Position numbers and translations under genes: made by a program. A model generated the notes under the pieces. It made no database searches. It was given only the letters and a program-made list of their open reading frames with translations, and was not told the origin of the DNA. A DNA stretch of 64,000 bases from Paracoccus sp. N5 (lineage in GTDB: Bacteria > Pseudomonadota > Alphaproteobacteria > Rhodobacterales > Rhodobacteraceae): positions 822,001 to 886,000 of the forward strand of contig NZ_AQUO01000002.1 of the NCBI RefSeq assembly GCF_000371965.1, in the 5' to 3' direction. Below are positions 41,297 to 50,959 of this stretch, one piece after another; position 1 is the first letter of the stretch; the number at the start of each line of letters is the position of its first letter.

Positions 41297-43468
41297 ATGC
41301 TAGAACCGCAGATCACCCAGGAATTGATCGCCGCGCATGGCCTCAAGCCCGACGAATACCAGCGCATCCTCGAGATCATCGGCCGCGAGCCGACGTTCAC
41401 CGAGCTCGGCATCTTTTCGGCCATGTGGAACGAGCATTGCTCCTACAAGTCGTCGAAGAAGTGGCTGCGCACCCTGCCCACCACCGGCCCGCAGGTGATC
41501 TGCGGCCCGGGCGAGAATGCGGGCGTGGTGGACATCGGCGACGGCCAGGCCGTGGTCTTCAAGATGGAGAGCCACAATCATCCGAGCTATATCGAGCCGC
41601 ATCAGGGCGCCGCGACCGGCGTCGGCGGCATCCTGCGCGATGTCTTCACCATGGGCGCCCGGCCCATCGCCGCCATGGATTCGCTGAGCTTCGGCCGGCC
41701 CGAGCATCCCAAGACCGCGCATCTGGTCAAGGGCGTGGTCGAGGGCATCGGCGCCTATGGCAATGCCTTCGGCGTGCCGAACGTGGGCGGCGAGGTGCGC
41801 TTCCATGCCTCTTATGACGGCAATTGCCTGGTCAATGCCTTTGCGGCCGGTCTCGCCGATGCCGACAAGATCTTTTATTCCGCCGCCTCGGGCGTCGGCA
41901 TGCCGGTGGTCTATCTGGGCGCCAAGACCGGCCGCGACGGCGTCGGCGGCGCCACCATGGCCAGTGCCGAGTTCGACGACACCATCGAGGAAAAGCGCCC
42001 CACGGTGCAGGTCGGCGACCCCTTCACCGAGAAATGCCTGCTGGAGGCCTGCCTGGAGCTGATGCAGACCGACAGCGTGATCTCGATCCAGGACATGGGC
42101 GCGGCGGGGCTGACCTGCTCGGCCGTCGAGATGGGCGACAAGGGCGGCCTGGGCATCAAGCTGGTGCTGGACGCCGTGCCGCAACGCGAAACCGCGATGA
42201 CGGCTTACGAGATGATGCTGTCCGAGAGCCAGGAGCGCATGCTCATGGTGCTGAAGCCCGAAAAGGAGGCCGAGGCACGGGCGATCTTCGAGAAATGGGA
42301 CCTGGATTTCGCCATCGTCGGCGAAACCATCGCCGAAGACCGCTTCCTGATCGTCCATGGCAACGAGGTCAAGGCCGACCTGCCGCTGTCGAAACTGTCG
42401 TCCAGCGCGCCGGAATATGACCGGCCCTGGGTGCCGACCCCGGCGGCGGCGCCAATGCCTTCGCTGCCGGCGATCCAGCCCATCGCGGCGCTGCGGGCGC
42501 TGATCGGCTCGCCCAGCCATGCCCACAAGGCCTGGGTCTGGGAGCAATACGACACCCAGGTCGGCGCCGACACCGTGCGCCGCCCGGGCCTGGGCGCCGG
42601 CGTGGTGCGGGTGCATGGCAGCGGCAAGGCGCTGGCCTTCACCAGCGACGTGACCCCGCGCTATGTCAAGGCGAACCCCCATGAGGGCGGCAAGCAGGCG
42701 GTGGCCGAGGCCTATCGCAACCTCTCGGCCTGCGGCGCGCTGCCCCTGGCCACGACCGACAACCTGAACTTCGGCAATCCCGAGAAGCCCGAGATCATGG
42801 GCCAGCTCGTCGGCGCCATCAAGGGCATCGGCGAGGCCTGCGCGGCGCTGGATTTCCCCATCGTTTCGGGCAACGTCTCGCTTTACAACGAAACCGACGG
42901 CAAGGGCATCTTGCCGACCCCGACCATCGGCGGCGTCGGGCTGATCGCCAATCTGGACGATCTGATCGCCGGTCTGCCCGCCGAGGGCGACCTGGCGCTG
43001 GTCCTGGGCGAGACGGCCGGCCACCTGGGCCAGTCGGCGCTGGCGGCCGAGGCCTTCGGCATCGAGGCGGGCGATGCCCCGCCCGTCGATCTGGCGGCCG
43101 AGCGCAAGCATGGCGAATTCATCCGCGCCCATGGCAAGCTGTTCAGCGCCGCGACCGACCTGTCGGATGGCGGGCTGGCGCTGGCGGCCTTTGAACTGGC
43201 CGAGGCGGCCGGGCTGGGCGTGACGCTGGATGCCGCCGAGATCGGCCAACTCTTCGGCGAGGATCAGGCCCGCTACCTGGTTGCCTGCACCGCCGAGAAT
43301 GCCGCCAAGCTGGCCGAGGCTGCCCAGGCGGCTGGCGTGCCCCTGGCGCGCGTCGGTCGCTTCGGCGGCGATCGGGTGACGCTGGGCGGAGACAGCGCCC
43401 CGTTGGCGGAACTGTCGCAGCTGTATCGCGGCGCCTTCGAAAAGGCCCTGAACCTGGAACTGGCCTGA
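41297..43468 (+). CDS. purL: phosphoribosylformylglycinamidine synthase subunit PurL
   Basis: The 723-aa small-type FGAM synthase subunit of purine synthesis, which works with PurQ and PurS. It opens MLEPQITQELIAAHGLKPDE; then MWNEHCSYKSSKKWL and FKMESHNHPSYIEPHQGAAT (ATP site), DMGAAGLTCSAVEMGDKGGL, and in the second half TTDNLNFGNPEKPEIMGQLV and SGNVSLYNETDG. GGGGG lies 8 nt before the ATG. It stands alone, flanked on both sides by candidate sRNAs and terminators. Confidence 0.97.
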   Translation: MLEPQITQELIAAHGLKPDEYQRILEIIGREPTFTELGIFSAMWNEHCSYKSSKKWLRTLPTTGPQVICGPGENAGVVDIGDGQAVVFKMESHNHPSYIEPHQGAATGVGGILRDVFTMGARPIAAMDSLSFGRPEHPKTAHLVKGVVEGIGAYGNAFGVPNVGGEVRFHASYDGNCLVNAFAAGLADADKIFYSAASGVGMPVVYLGAKTGRDGVGGATMASAEFDDTIEEKRPTVQVGDPFTEKCLLEACLELMQTDSVISIQDMGAAGLTCSAVEMGDKGGLGIKLVLDAVPQRETAMTAYEMMLSESQERMLMVLKPEKEAEARAIFEKWDLDFAIVGETIAEDRFLIVHGNEVKADLPLSKLSSSAPEYDRPWVPTPAAAPMPSLPAIQPIAALRALIGSPSHAHKAWVWEQYDTQVGADTVRRPGLGAGVVRVHGSGKALAFTSDVTPRYVKANPHEGGKQAVAEAYRNLSACGALPLATTDNLNFGNPEKPEIMGQLVGAIKGIGEACAALDFPIVSGNVSLYNETDGKGILPTPTIGGVGLIANLDDLIAGLPAEGDLALVLGETAGHLGQSALAAEAFGIEAGDAPPVDLAAERKHGEFIRAHGKLFSAATDLSDGGLALAAFELAEAAGLGVTLDAAEIGQLFGEDQARYLVACTAENAAKLAEAAQAAGVPLARVGRFGGDRVTLGGDSAPLAELSQLYRGAFEKALNLELA

Positions 43469-43487
43469 ACCTTTCCGACCCGATGGA

Positions 43488-43520
43488 CCCGGCCGGCGCC
43501 CCGCGATGGCCGGGCTTTTC
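43488..43520 (+). terminator. intrinsic terminator after purL
   Basis: Stem CCCGGCC / GGCCGGG (43488-43494 and 43508-43514) with a 13-nt loop followed by CTTTTC, 20 nt past the purL stop. Confidence 0.6.
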
Positions 43521-43652
43521 ATGCGCCGATTGTAGTCGCGGAGCGAAATTCGCGCGATTGACGCTGCGTCATAGGTAATCCCACCCATTCCGCTTTGCCC
43601 GCGCCGTGCCCAGATGAGCCAGCGGAGACGGATCAAGCATCAGTCACCCAGG

Positions 43653-43730
43653 GGCCGCGGATCGTTCCTCCCTGCGATCGGCGGCCGGATCAAGCCCCGC
43701 TCCTGCCACGAGCGGGGCTTGCCATCTTTT
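43653..43730 (+). ncRNA. candidate small RNA with CCUCCC loop, downstream of purL
   Basis: A 12-bp stem with one mismatch (GGCCGCGGATCG / CGATCGGCGGCC, 43653-43686) displays TTCCTCCCTG in its loop. It is followed after 5 nt by a perfect 11-bp terminator stem AAGCCCCGCTC / GAGCGGGGCTT (43692-43720) and a TTTT run. There is no open reading frame to explain the structure, and purL already has its own terminator upstream. The 5' end is unknown and may lie up to about 100 nt further upstream. The CCUCCC loop is the same feature as in the RNA at 41057-41140. Confidence 0.6.
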
Positions 43731-43788
43731 GCCCCGCGCGCCAGAAGGCAAGGCAGGATGCCCGGATTTCAGTGTCTTACAAGGAAAA

Positions 43789-43865
43789 TGGCGGTCCCAA
43801 CACGATTCGAACGTGTGGCCTCTACCTTCGGAGGGTAGCGCTCTATCCAGCTGAGCTATGGGACC
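43789..43865 (-). tRNA. tRNA-Arg(CCG)
   Basis: A 77-nt tRNA on the minus strand. Acceptor GGTCCCA / TGGGACC with G discriminator and encoded CCA; anticodon arm CTACC-CTCCGAA-GGTAG giving anticodon CCG; T-arm with GTTCGAATC. It lies 47 nt from the end of sufS. Confidence 0.96.
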
Positions 43866-43912
43866 GCGAGCCCGTGTTGATTAGCCGCAAACGCGCGGCT
43901 CTGCAATGGGGT

Positions 43913-45124
43913 TCAGGCGAAAAGCTCGTGACAGAAGCCCAAACCGTCCACCAGCGCATCGACCTCGGCCCGGGTGTTGTACATGGCAAAGCTCGCCCGC
44001 GCCGTGGCCGAGACGCCGAAGAAGTCCAGAAGCGGCATGGCGCAATGCGTCCCGGCCCGGACGGCGATGCCGCGCTTGTCGAGGATCGTCGAGATGTCAT
44101 GCGCATGCGCGCCCTGCATGGTCAGCGAAAAGATCGCGCCCTTGTCCGGCGCATCGCCCTGCATGGCCAGCCAGTTCAGGCTGCGCAGCCGCTCGCGGGC
44201 ATAGTCGCGCAAGTCCCGCTCATGCGCGGCGATGTTCTCCATCCCGAGGCCCATCAGATATTCCAGCGCCGCGCCCAACCCGATCTGGTTGACGATGCCG
44301 GGGGTGCCGGCCTCGAAGCGCAGCGGCGGATCGGCGTAATCGACCGTGTCGCGGGTCACGGTGCGGATCATGTCGCCGCCGCCCATGAAGGGCCGCATCT
44401 CGGCCTGGCGTTCGCGGCGGATCCAGATCGCGCCCGAGCCCGAGGGGCCATAGAGCTTGTGCCCGGTGATGCAGTAGAAATCGACGCCGAGCGCGCCCAC
44501 GTCCACCGGCATGTGCACCGAGGCCTGGCTGCCATCGGCCAGCACCGGCACCGAGGTTCCGCGCGCGATGGCGCCGACATCGACCACGGTGCCGGTCACG
44601 TTCGACATATGGGTGACGGCGATCAGCTTCGTCCTGGGCCCCACGGCGGCCAGCACCTTCTCGGCCGGCAGGCTGCCGTCGGGCTCGGGCTCGACCCATT
44701 TCAACTGCACGCCCTGGCGCTCGCGCAGGAAATGCCAGGGCACGATATTGGCGTGATGCTCCAGCACCGACAGCAGGATCTCGTCGCCGGCCTGCAGCCG
44801 CGGCGCGGCCCAGCCATAGGAGACCAGGTTGATGCCCTCGGTCGCGCCCGAGGTGAAGATCACCTCATCCTCGTGTGGCGCATGCAGGAAACGGGCGATG
44901 ATGCTGCGCACCCGCTCGTAATTCTCGGTCGCGAGGTTCGAGAGATAATGCAAGCCCCGGTGGACATTGGCATATTCTCCCTCATAGGCGCGGGTCATGG
45001 CGTCGATCACCTGGCGCGGCTTCTGCGCGCTGGCGCCATTGTCCAGATAGACCAGCGGGCGGCCGTTGACCTGCGTGGACAGGATCGGGAAATCGGCCCG
45101 GACCGTGTCGATGTCGAAGCTCAT
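43913..45124 (-). CDS. sufS: cysteine desulfurase SufS
   Basis: A 403-aa PLP enzyme supplying persulfide sulfur to the SUF Fe-S scaffold. It has YLDNGASAQKP at the N-terminus, VLEHHANIVPW, the Schiff-base Lys in ITGHKLYGPSG, and the active-site Cys361 in AGTHCAMPLLDFFG, the short loop typical of group II desulfurases. Last gene of the operon: its ATG overlaps the stop of the preceding YIP1-like gene. Confidence 0.95.
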   Translation of the reverse strand: MSFDIDTVRADFPILSTQVNGRPLVYLDNGASAQKPRQVIDAMTRAYEGEYANVHRGLHYLSNLATENYERVRSIIARFLHAPHEDEVIFTSGATEGINLVSYGWAAPRLQAGDEILLSVLEHHANIVPWHFLRERQGVQLKWVEPEPDGSLPAEKVLAAVGPRTKLIAVTHMSNVTGTVVDVGAIARGTSVPVLADGSQASVHMPVDVGALGVDFYCITGHKLYGPSGSGAIWIRRERQAEMRPFMGGGDMIRTVTRDTVDYADPPLRFEAGTPGIVNQIGLGAALEYLMGLGMENIAAHERDLRDYARERLRSLNWLAMQGDAPDKGAIFSLTMQGAHAHDISTILDKRGIAVRAGTHCAMPLLDFFGVSATARASFAMYNTRAEVDALVDGLGFCHELFA

Positions 45125-45708
45125 GGAGTCACCTCGGGGACGATGCCGAAGGCCGCCGCGAAAAGCGACAGCACGAAGCCCAGGACGAACAGGCTGCCGA
45201 CCAGGCCCACCACCACCTTGGCGGTGCTGGTGAAGCCGTGCAGTGCCTTGGTCATGGTCACGGCAAGATAGAGGAACAGCCCGAAGGCCAGGATCGAAAG
45301 CAGCGCCGCCGTGGCCGGGAACAGCAGCGTCATTACCAGTTGCACCGCCTGCAACCCGACCAGCAGCAGTTCGACCCAGGCCACGACCAGCAGCGCATCG
45401 GCGAAATCGCCCTGGCCGCCGAACCAGCGGCCGACCTGTGCCATCATCAGCGCCGAGACGACCATGGCGCCGAACTGCACCCCGGCCAGCGTCAGCGGAT
45501 GCGACAGCAGGCGCGACAGCGCATTGTCGAACTCGACCGGGAACAGCATCAGCGACAGGCAGGCGAGCAGCGTGGACAGCGTCACCGCCAGCAGCAGCAG
45601 CGTCCAGCGCGCCGACATGGGCAGCGCCAGCCGGCGCAGCACCTGCAGCGCCGCCTCGGGCCTGCGCAGGGTCAGCACCACCAGATCGCCAAGATCGCCC
45701 GAAGTCAT
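45121..45708 (-). CDS. YIP1-family membrane protein inside the suf operon (second copy)
   Basis: 195 aa with about five hydrophobic spans (for example WTLLLLAVTLSTLLACLSLM, LVAWVELLLVGLQAVQLVMT) and the YIP1-like start LVVLTLRRPEAALQVLRRL. It overlaps its neighbours on both sides by 4 nt (ATGA), so it is made with SufD and SufS. No Fe-S function is established for this family; a membrane partner for SUF is inference from position only. Confidence 0.75.
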   Translation of the reverse strand: MTSGDLGDLVVLTLRRPEAALQVLRRLALPMSARWTLLLLAVTLSTLLACLSLMLFPVEFDNALSRLLSHPLTLAGVQFGAMVVSALMMAQVGRWFGGQGDFADALLVVAWVELLLVGLQAVQLVMTLLFPATAALLSILAFGLFLYLAVTMTKALHGFTSTAKVVVGLVGSLFVLGFVLSLFAAAFGIVPEVTP

Positions 45709-46229
45709 CCGTTCCCCGCCAATGCGCGCAGTCCCGCGCCCCATATCACCAGAAAGCCCAGGCCTGCCAGCCCCCGGGTCAGGCTCAGCGCCGCGCCGGG
45801 GCCGACCAGCCCCTCGGTCAGGCCGGCCAGCAGCATGGCCGGCGCCGCCGCGAGCAGCGCCCAGAACAGCGCCAGCCGGGAATCGCCGGGCGCGACGGGC
45901 CGCCCCGCCAGACGCGACAGGGCCGAGACCAGCGCCGCCAGCGCATAGGCCAGCAGCGGCATCATGAACATCACCGCCAGCAGCGCCCCGCCCATCCGGG
46001 CCTGAAACGGCACCGAGGGGTCGAGCTGCGCCGCCCGCTGGTGCCCGGGCGCCTGGGCGATCAGGAACACCAGCATCGCCGCCATCAGCACGGCGATCAG
46101 GCCGCGCTCGGGCAGGCCGCGCAGGCCGGCGACGACCCGACCGGGCGCCCACCAGCTTTGCACGATCCTGGGGACGATCCCGGCCTGCGCCACCTTGGCC
46201 GTCACCCCCGGGCGCGGCTGGTCAGCCAT
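45705..46229 (-). CDS. YIP1-like membrane protein inside the suf operon (first copy)
   Basis: 174 aa, four or five predicted spans (LIAVLMAAMLVFLIAQAP, ALLAVMFMMPLLAYALAALV, RGLAGLGFLVIWGAGLRAL) after an N-terminal stretch AQAGIVPRIVQSWWAPGRVV. It resembles its downstream neighbour in layout, suggesting an old duplication. Its start lies 28 nt inside the sufD 3' end and its stop overlaps the next ATG. Confidence 0.7.
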   Translation of the reverse strand: MADQPRPGVTAKVAQAGIVPRIVQSWWAPGRVVAGLRGLPERGLIAVLMAAMLVFLIAQAPGHQRAAQLDPSVPFQARMGGALLAVMFMMPLLAYALAALVSALSRLAGRPVAPGDSRLALFWALLAAAPAMLLAGLTEGLVGPGAALSLTRGLAGLGFLVIWGAGLRALAGNG

Positions 46230-47535
46230 TCGTCCAGCCGGACCAGGATGGCGTCGCGCAACCCGTCATTCTCGATCTCGGCCAGCGCATCGGCCAGGAA
46301 GGACAGGACCAGCAGCACGATGGCCTGTTCCCTGGGCACGCCGCGCGAGCGCAGGTAGAACATCGCCGTCTCGTCCAGCGCACCGGTGGTCGAGCCATGC
46401 GAGCACTTCACGTCGTCGGCATAGATTTCCAGCTCGGGCTTGGCGAGGAACTGGCTGCCCTCGTCCAGCAGAAGCCCTTGGCTGATCTGGTAGCCGTCGG
46501 TCTTCTGTGCGCCGGGCTTGACCAGGATCTTGCCCTGGAAAATGCCATGCGCGCCGTTCTTCAGCACCTTCTTGAACACCTGGCGGCTTTCGCAGCGTTC
46601 GGCGGCATGGGTGATGAAGACGGTGTCGTCGTGGTGGAAGGCACCCTCGTCGCCATCGCCCAGAACGGCGGCGGCGATATGGGCCACGGCATCGTCGCCG
46701 GCGATCTCGATCACGCCCTCGTTGCGCATCATCCGGCCGTTGACCGACAGCGCGAAGGACTTGAACAGCGCGCCCTCGCCCACGCGGGCGAAAATATGGC
46801 CGATGCCCAGCTTGGCGTCATCGGCGCGCTTGCTGGAGATGTGGTGGAAGCGCGCGCCCTCGGCCAGATCCACCTCGAGCATCGTGTTCGAGCGGGCGCC
46901 GATGCCGCCGGTTTCCAGCAGCGTCAGCTCGGCGCCGGGTTCGAGCTTGACGACATGGTGGAGCACCACGTCCGCCGCCGCGTCCTGGCGGCGGTAAAGC
47001 ACATGCAGCGGGCGCGAGACCGGGCCGGTGACACGGATCAACAGCCCGTCGCGGGCGGCGAGCGTGTTCAGCACCGCGAAGGGCCGCTTGACCGGGACCT
47101 GGCCGGCGGCCTCCAGCGTGCCGTAAAGCCCGGCCGCCCAATGGTCGGCACCCCTGTCGGCAGCGGCGAGGCTTTCGATCTGCAAGCCCTCGGCCGACAG
47201 ATCGTCCGAGGCGGCGGCATCGAAGACGCCGTCGACGAAAACCAGCGTCAGCCGGTCGATGTCGCTGAACAGCGAGGCATCGCGCGCCGGCACCGCCAGC
47301 GGCTCGGGGCGCGGGGCGTTGAAGGGCGCGGGGTCGGTATAGCGCCAGTATTCGTCGCGGGCGCCGGGCAGGCCCATGGAAGCGAGCCGCTCGGCCGCAT
47401 CCCGGCGCGCGGCTGCGGTGAACCCGCCCTGCGGCAGGTCCAGCGCCTCAAGCCGGGCCGACAGCGCCGAGGCGCCGGGCCGTGCCTTGCCCTCGACCGC
47501 CGGGGTCTGGGCCGACAGAACAGCCGTGTCCGCCA

Positions 47536-47536
<1 letters not shown>
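46202..47536 (-). CDS. sufD: Fe-S cluster assembly protein SufD
   Basis: 444 aa, partner of SufB in the SufBC2D scaffold. The start at 47536 overlaps the sufC stop. N-terminal helical part ends ARDEYWRYTDPAPFN; the beta-helix contains GAELTLLETGGIGARSNTML and DDTVFITHAAERCESRQVFK, and KCSHGSTTGALDETAMFYLR holds the conserved His and the S-H-G-x-T motif. Canonical length. Confidence 0.95.
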
Positions 47537-48291
<755 letters not shown>

Positions 48292-48363
48292 TTTTATTCC
48301 CTCAAACGGTCGTGGCGGCGCGCGCGGCGGGCGCCCTTGTGTTCATGTCGCGGCGGCGGCCGG

Positions 48364-49890
48364 TCATCCGACCGAGCCTTCGAGGCTGATCGCCACCAGC
48401 GATTGCGCCTCCATGGCGAATTCCATCGGCAGGGCCTGCAAGACCTCGCGGCAGAAGCCGTTCACCACCAGCGCCACGGCGGCCTCCTCGTCGATGCCGC
48501 GGGCGCGGCAATAGAACAGCTGGTCGTCGTCCACCTTCGAAGTCGTCGCCTCGTGCTCCACCCGGGACGAGGTATTCTTCACCTCGATATAGGGGACGGT
48601 ATGGGCGCCGCATTGATCGCCGATCAACAGGCTGTCGCATTGCGTATAGTTGCGGCTGTTGGTGGCGCGCGGGTGCATCGACACCAGGCCGCGATAGGTG
48701 TTCTGCGCCTTTCCGGCAGAAATTCCTTTGGAAACAATGCGCGAGCGGGTGTTCTTGCCAAGATGGATCATCTTGGTCCCGGTATCCGCCTGCTGCATGT
48801 TGTTGGCGATGGCGATGGAATAGAACTCGCCCTGGCTTTCCTCGCCGCGCAGGATGCAGGAGGGGTATTTCCAGGTGATCGCGCTGCCGGTTTCCACCTG
48901 CGTCCACATCACCTTGGCGCGGGCCTCGCGGCAATCGGCGCGCTTGGTGACGAAGTTGTAGATGCCGCCCTTGCCTTCCTCGTCGCCGGGGAACCAGTTC
49001 TGCACGGTGGAATATTTCACCTCGGCATCCTCGAGGATGACGATTTCCACAACCGCCGCGTGCAGCTGCGCCACGTCGCGCTTGGGCGCGGTGCAGCCTT
49101 CCAGATAGCTGACATAGGCGCCCTTGTCGGCGATGATCAGCGTGCGCTCGAACTGGCCGGTATTTTCGGCATTGATGCGGAAATAGGTCGAAAGCTCCAT
49201 CGGGCAGCGCGTGCCCGGCGGCACATAGACGAAGCTGCCGTCCGAGAAGACCGCCGAGTTCAGCGTGGCGAAGAAATTGTCCGATTGCGGCACGACCGAG
49301 CCGAGGTATTTCTTCACCAGCTCGGGATGCTCGCGGATCGCCTCGCTGATCGAGCAGAAGATGACGCCGGCCTTGGCCAGCTCGTCCTTGAAGGTGGTGC
49401 CGACGCTGACGCTGTCGAAGACCGCGTCGACCGCGACGCGGCGGCCCTCGGCCGGGGCCTCGTCGGCGCCCTCGACGCCCGCCAGGATCATCTGTTCCTT
49501 CAGCGGGATGCCCAGCTTTTCATAGGTGGCCAGCAGCTTCGGGTCGACCTCGTCCAGCGACTTGGGCTTCACCGCCATGCTTTTCGGGCGGGCATAGTAA
49601 TACTGGTCCTGATAGTCGATCACCGGATAATTCAGCATCGCCCATTTCGGCTCGACCATGGTCTGCCAGCGGCGAAAGGCGGCCAGGCGCCATTCCAGCA
49701 TCCACTCCGGCTCGGCGTTCTTTTCCGAGATCAGCCGGACGATGTCCTCGTTGATGCCCTTGGGGGCATAGTCCATCTCGATCTCGGTGTCCCAGCCGTA
49801 TTTGTAAGACCCCATGTTCTGGACGGTCTCGACGGTCTCGCGGTCTACGCCCTCGCGGACTTCGATGGCCTCGCCGGTCTCAACAGACAT
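48364..49890 (-). CDS. sufB: Fe-S cluster assembly scaffold SufB
   Basis: 508 aa. It starts MSVETGEAIEVREGVDRETV, then NMGSYKYGWDTEIEMDYAPK, the SufB opening. The beta-helix core includes YVPPGTRCPMELSTYFRINA, SYLEGCTAPKRDVAQLHAA (the proposed cluster-ligand Cys) and HPRATNSRNYTQCDSLLIG. It begins 1 nt after the cysteine desulfurase stop, so translation is coupled. Confidence 0.97.
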   Translation of the reverse strand: MSVETGEAIEVREGVDRETVETVQNMGSYKYGWDTEIEMDYAPKGINEDIVRLISEKNAEPEWMLEWRLAAFRRWQTMVEPKWAMLNYPVIDYQDQYYYARPKSMAVKPKSLDEVDPKLLATYEKLGIPLKEQMILAGVEGADEAPAEGRRVAVDAVFDSVSVGTTFKDELAKAGVIFCSISEAIREHPELVKKYLGSVVPQSDNFFATLNSAVFSDGSFVYVPPGTRCPMELSTYFRINAENTGQFERTLIIADKGAYVSYLEGCTAPKRDVAQLHAAVVEIVILEDAEVKYSTVQNWFPGDEEGKGGIYNFVTKRADCREARAKVMWTQVETGSAITWKYPSCILRGEESQGEFYSIAIANNMQQADTGTKMIHLGKNTRSRIVSKGISAGKAQNTYRGLVSMHPRATNSRNYTQCDSLLIGDQCGAHTVPYIEVKNTSSRVEHEATTSKVDDDQLFYCRARGIDEEAAVALVVNGFCREVLQALPMEFAMEAQSLVAISLEGSVG

Positions 49891-49891
49891 C

Positions 49892-50959
49892 TCACACCCT
49901 TCCCGCGGTCTCCCGCTGATCATTCCTTTGCCGCCAGCGGTCGTGCGCCGCCAGCCAGGCATCCGCGAAACGCTGAACGTCCCGAGGGTCCGTTGTCGGA
50001 CCGATCGAGACGCGGATCGCATCGCCCGCCCATTCCGGCGCGATTCCCATGGCCGTCAGGACGGAGCTTGGCCGGACCTTGCCCGAGGAACAGGCCGAGC
50101 CTGCCGAAACGGCAAATCCGGCGAGGTCCATCTGCATCACCTGCGTCTCTCCGCGCCATCCCGGCGTCAGGATCGACAATGTATTCGGCAGGCGGCGGGA
50201 TTCGCGCCCCGGAAATGTAACCATTTCTGTCCGGGATTCCAGAGCACCCATCAGTGAATCGCGGATTTCGCCGATTTTTTCCCCGATTCCTTGATCCAGA
50301 TCATTCTGCGCCGCCTTTGCGGCCGCTGCAAAGCCCAGAATGCCGATCAGGTTCTCGGTCCCGGCGCGGCGGCCCTGTTCCTGGCCGCCGCCCTTGATCC
50401 GCGCCTCGATCTCGGTGCCGCGCCGCACGACCAGCGCGCCGATGCCGCGCGGCCCGCCCAGCTTATGGGCCGAGACGAAGCCCGCCTGAATGCCCAGCCA
50501 GTTGAAGGCAAAGGGAACTTTCCCGAAGGCCTGAGTCATGTCGCTGACCGCCAGCCCCTCGGGCAGGTCCTGGATCACCCCGGTCTCGGCATTGGCGAGC
50601 TGCAGCGTGGCCCCGGCCGGGTCGGGCACCGCGACGGCGCCCGCCGCATCGACCTGCAAGACCTCGCGGCACCAGGCCAGCACGGCCGCATGCTCGACCC
50701 CGGCGCAGGCCAGGTCGCGCCCGCCCAGGATCAAGGCCGCGCTTTCCGTCGCGCCCGAGGTGAAGATGACATCCGCGCCCTCGGCCCCCAGTGCCGTGGC
50801 GATCTCCTCGCGCGCGCGCTCCAGCGCCGATTTCGCCGCCCGCCCCTCGGCATGGACCGAGGAGGGGTTGCCGACGATCTCGCTCGCCTCCAGCATCGCC
50901 GCGCGCGCCTCGGGGCGCAGCGGGGCGGTGGCGTTCCAGTCCAGATAGACCCTGTTCAT
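49892..50959 (-). CDS. IscS-like cysteine desulfurase, short form
   Basis: A 355-aa group I-type PLP desulfurase: VYLDWNATAPLRPEARAAML, IFTSGATESAALIL, VSDMTQAFGKVPF (conserved Asp-x-x-Q), FVSAHKLGGPRG (Schiff-base Lys), and SAGSACSSGKVRPS (mobile-loop Cys). Shorter than E. coli IscS (404 aa), typical of the copy that heads alphaproteobacterial suf clusters. Its ATG overlaps the coaBC stop and it is 1 nt from sufB. The Rrf2/IscR regulator often found here is absent. Confidence 0.9.
   Translation of the reverse strand: MNRVYLDWNATAPLRPEARAAMLEASEIVGNPSSVHAEGRAAKSALERAREEIATALGAEGADVIFTSGATESAALILGGRDLACAGVEHAAVLAWCREVLQVDAAGAVAVPDPAGATLQLANAETGVIQDLPEGLAVSDMTQAFGKVPFAFNWLGIQAGFVSAHKLGGPRGIGALVVRRGTEIEARIKGGGQEQGRRAGTENLIGILGFAAAAKAAQNDLDQGIGEKIGEIRDSLMGALESRTEMVTFPGRESRRLPNTLSILTPGWRGETQVMQMDLAGFAVSAGSACSSGKVRPSSVLTAMGIAPEWAGDAIRVSIGPTTDPRDVQRFADAWLAAHDRWRQRNDQRETAGRV

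Noticed and set aside
43595..43788. Small protein gene downstream of purL
   Set aside because: The frame lacks a ribosome site, runs through perfect RNA hairpins and into the antisense tRNA-Arg; an sRNA explains it better.
48292..48363. Tiny gene in the sufB-sufC gap
   Set aside because: Only a handful of Arg/Ala codons without a ribosome site; nothing beyond a short spacer.
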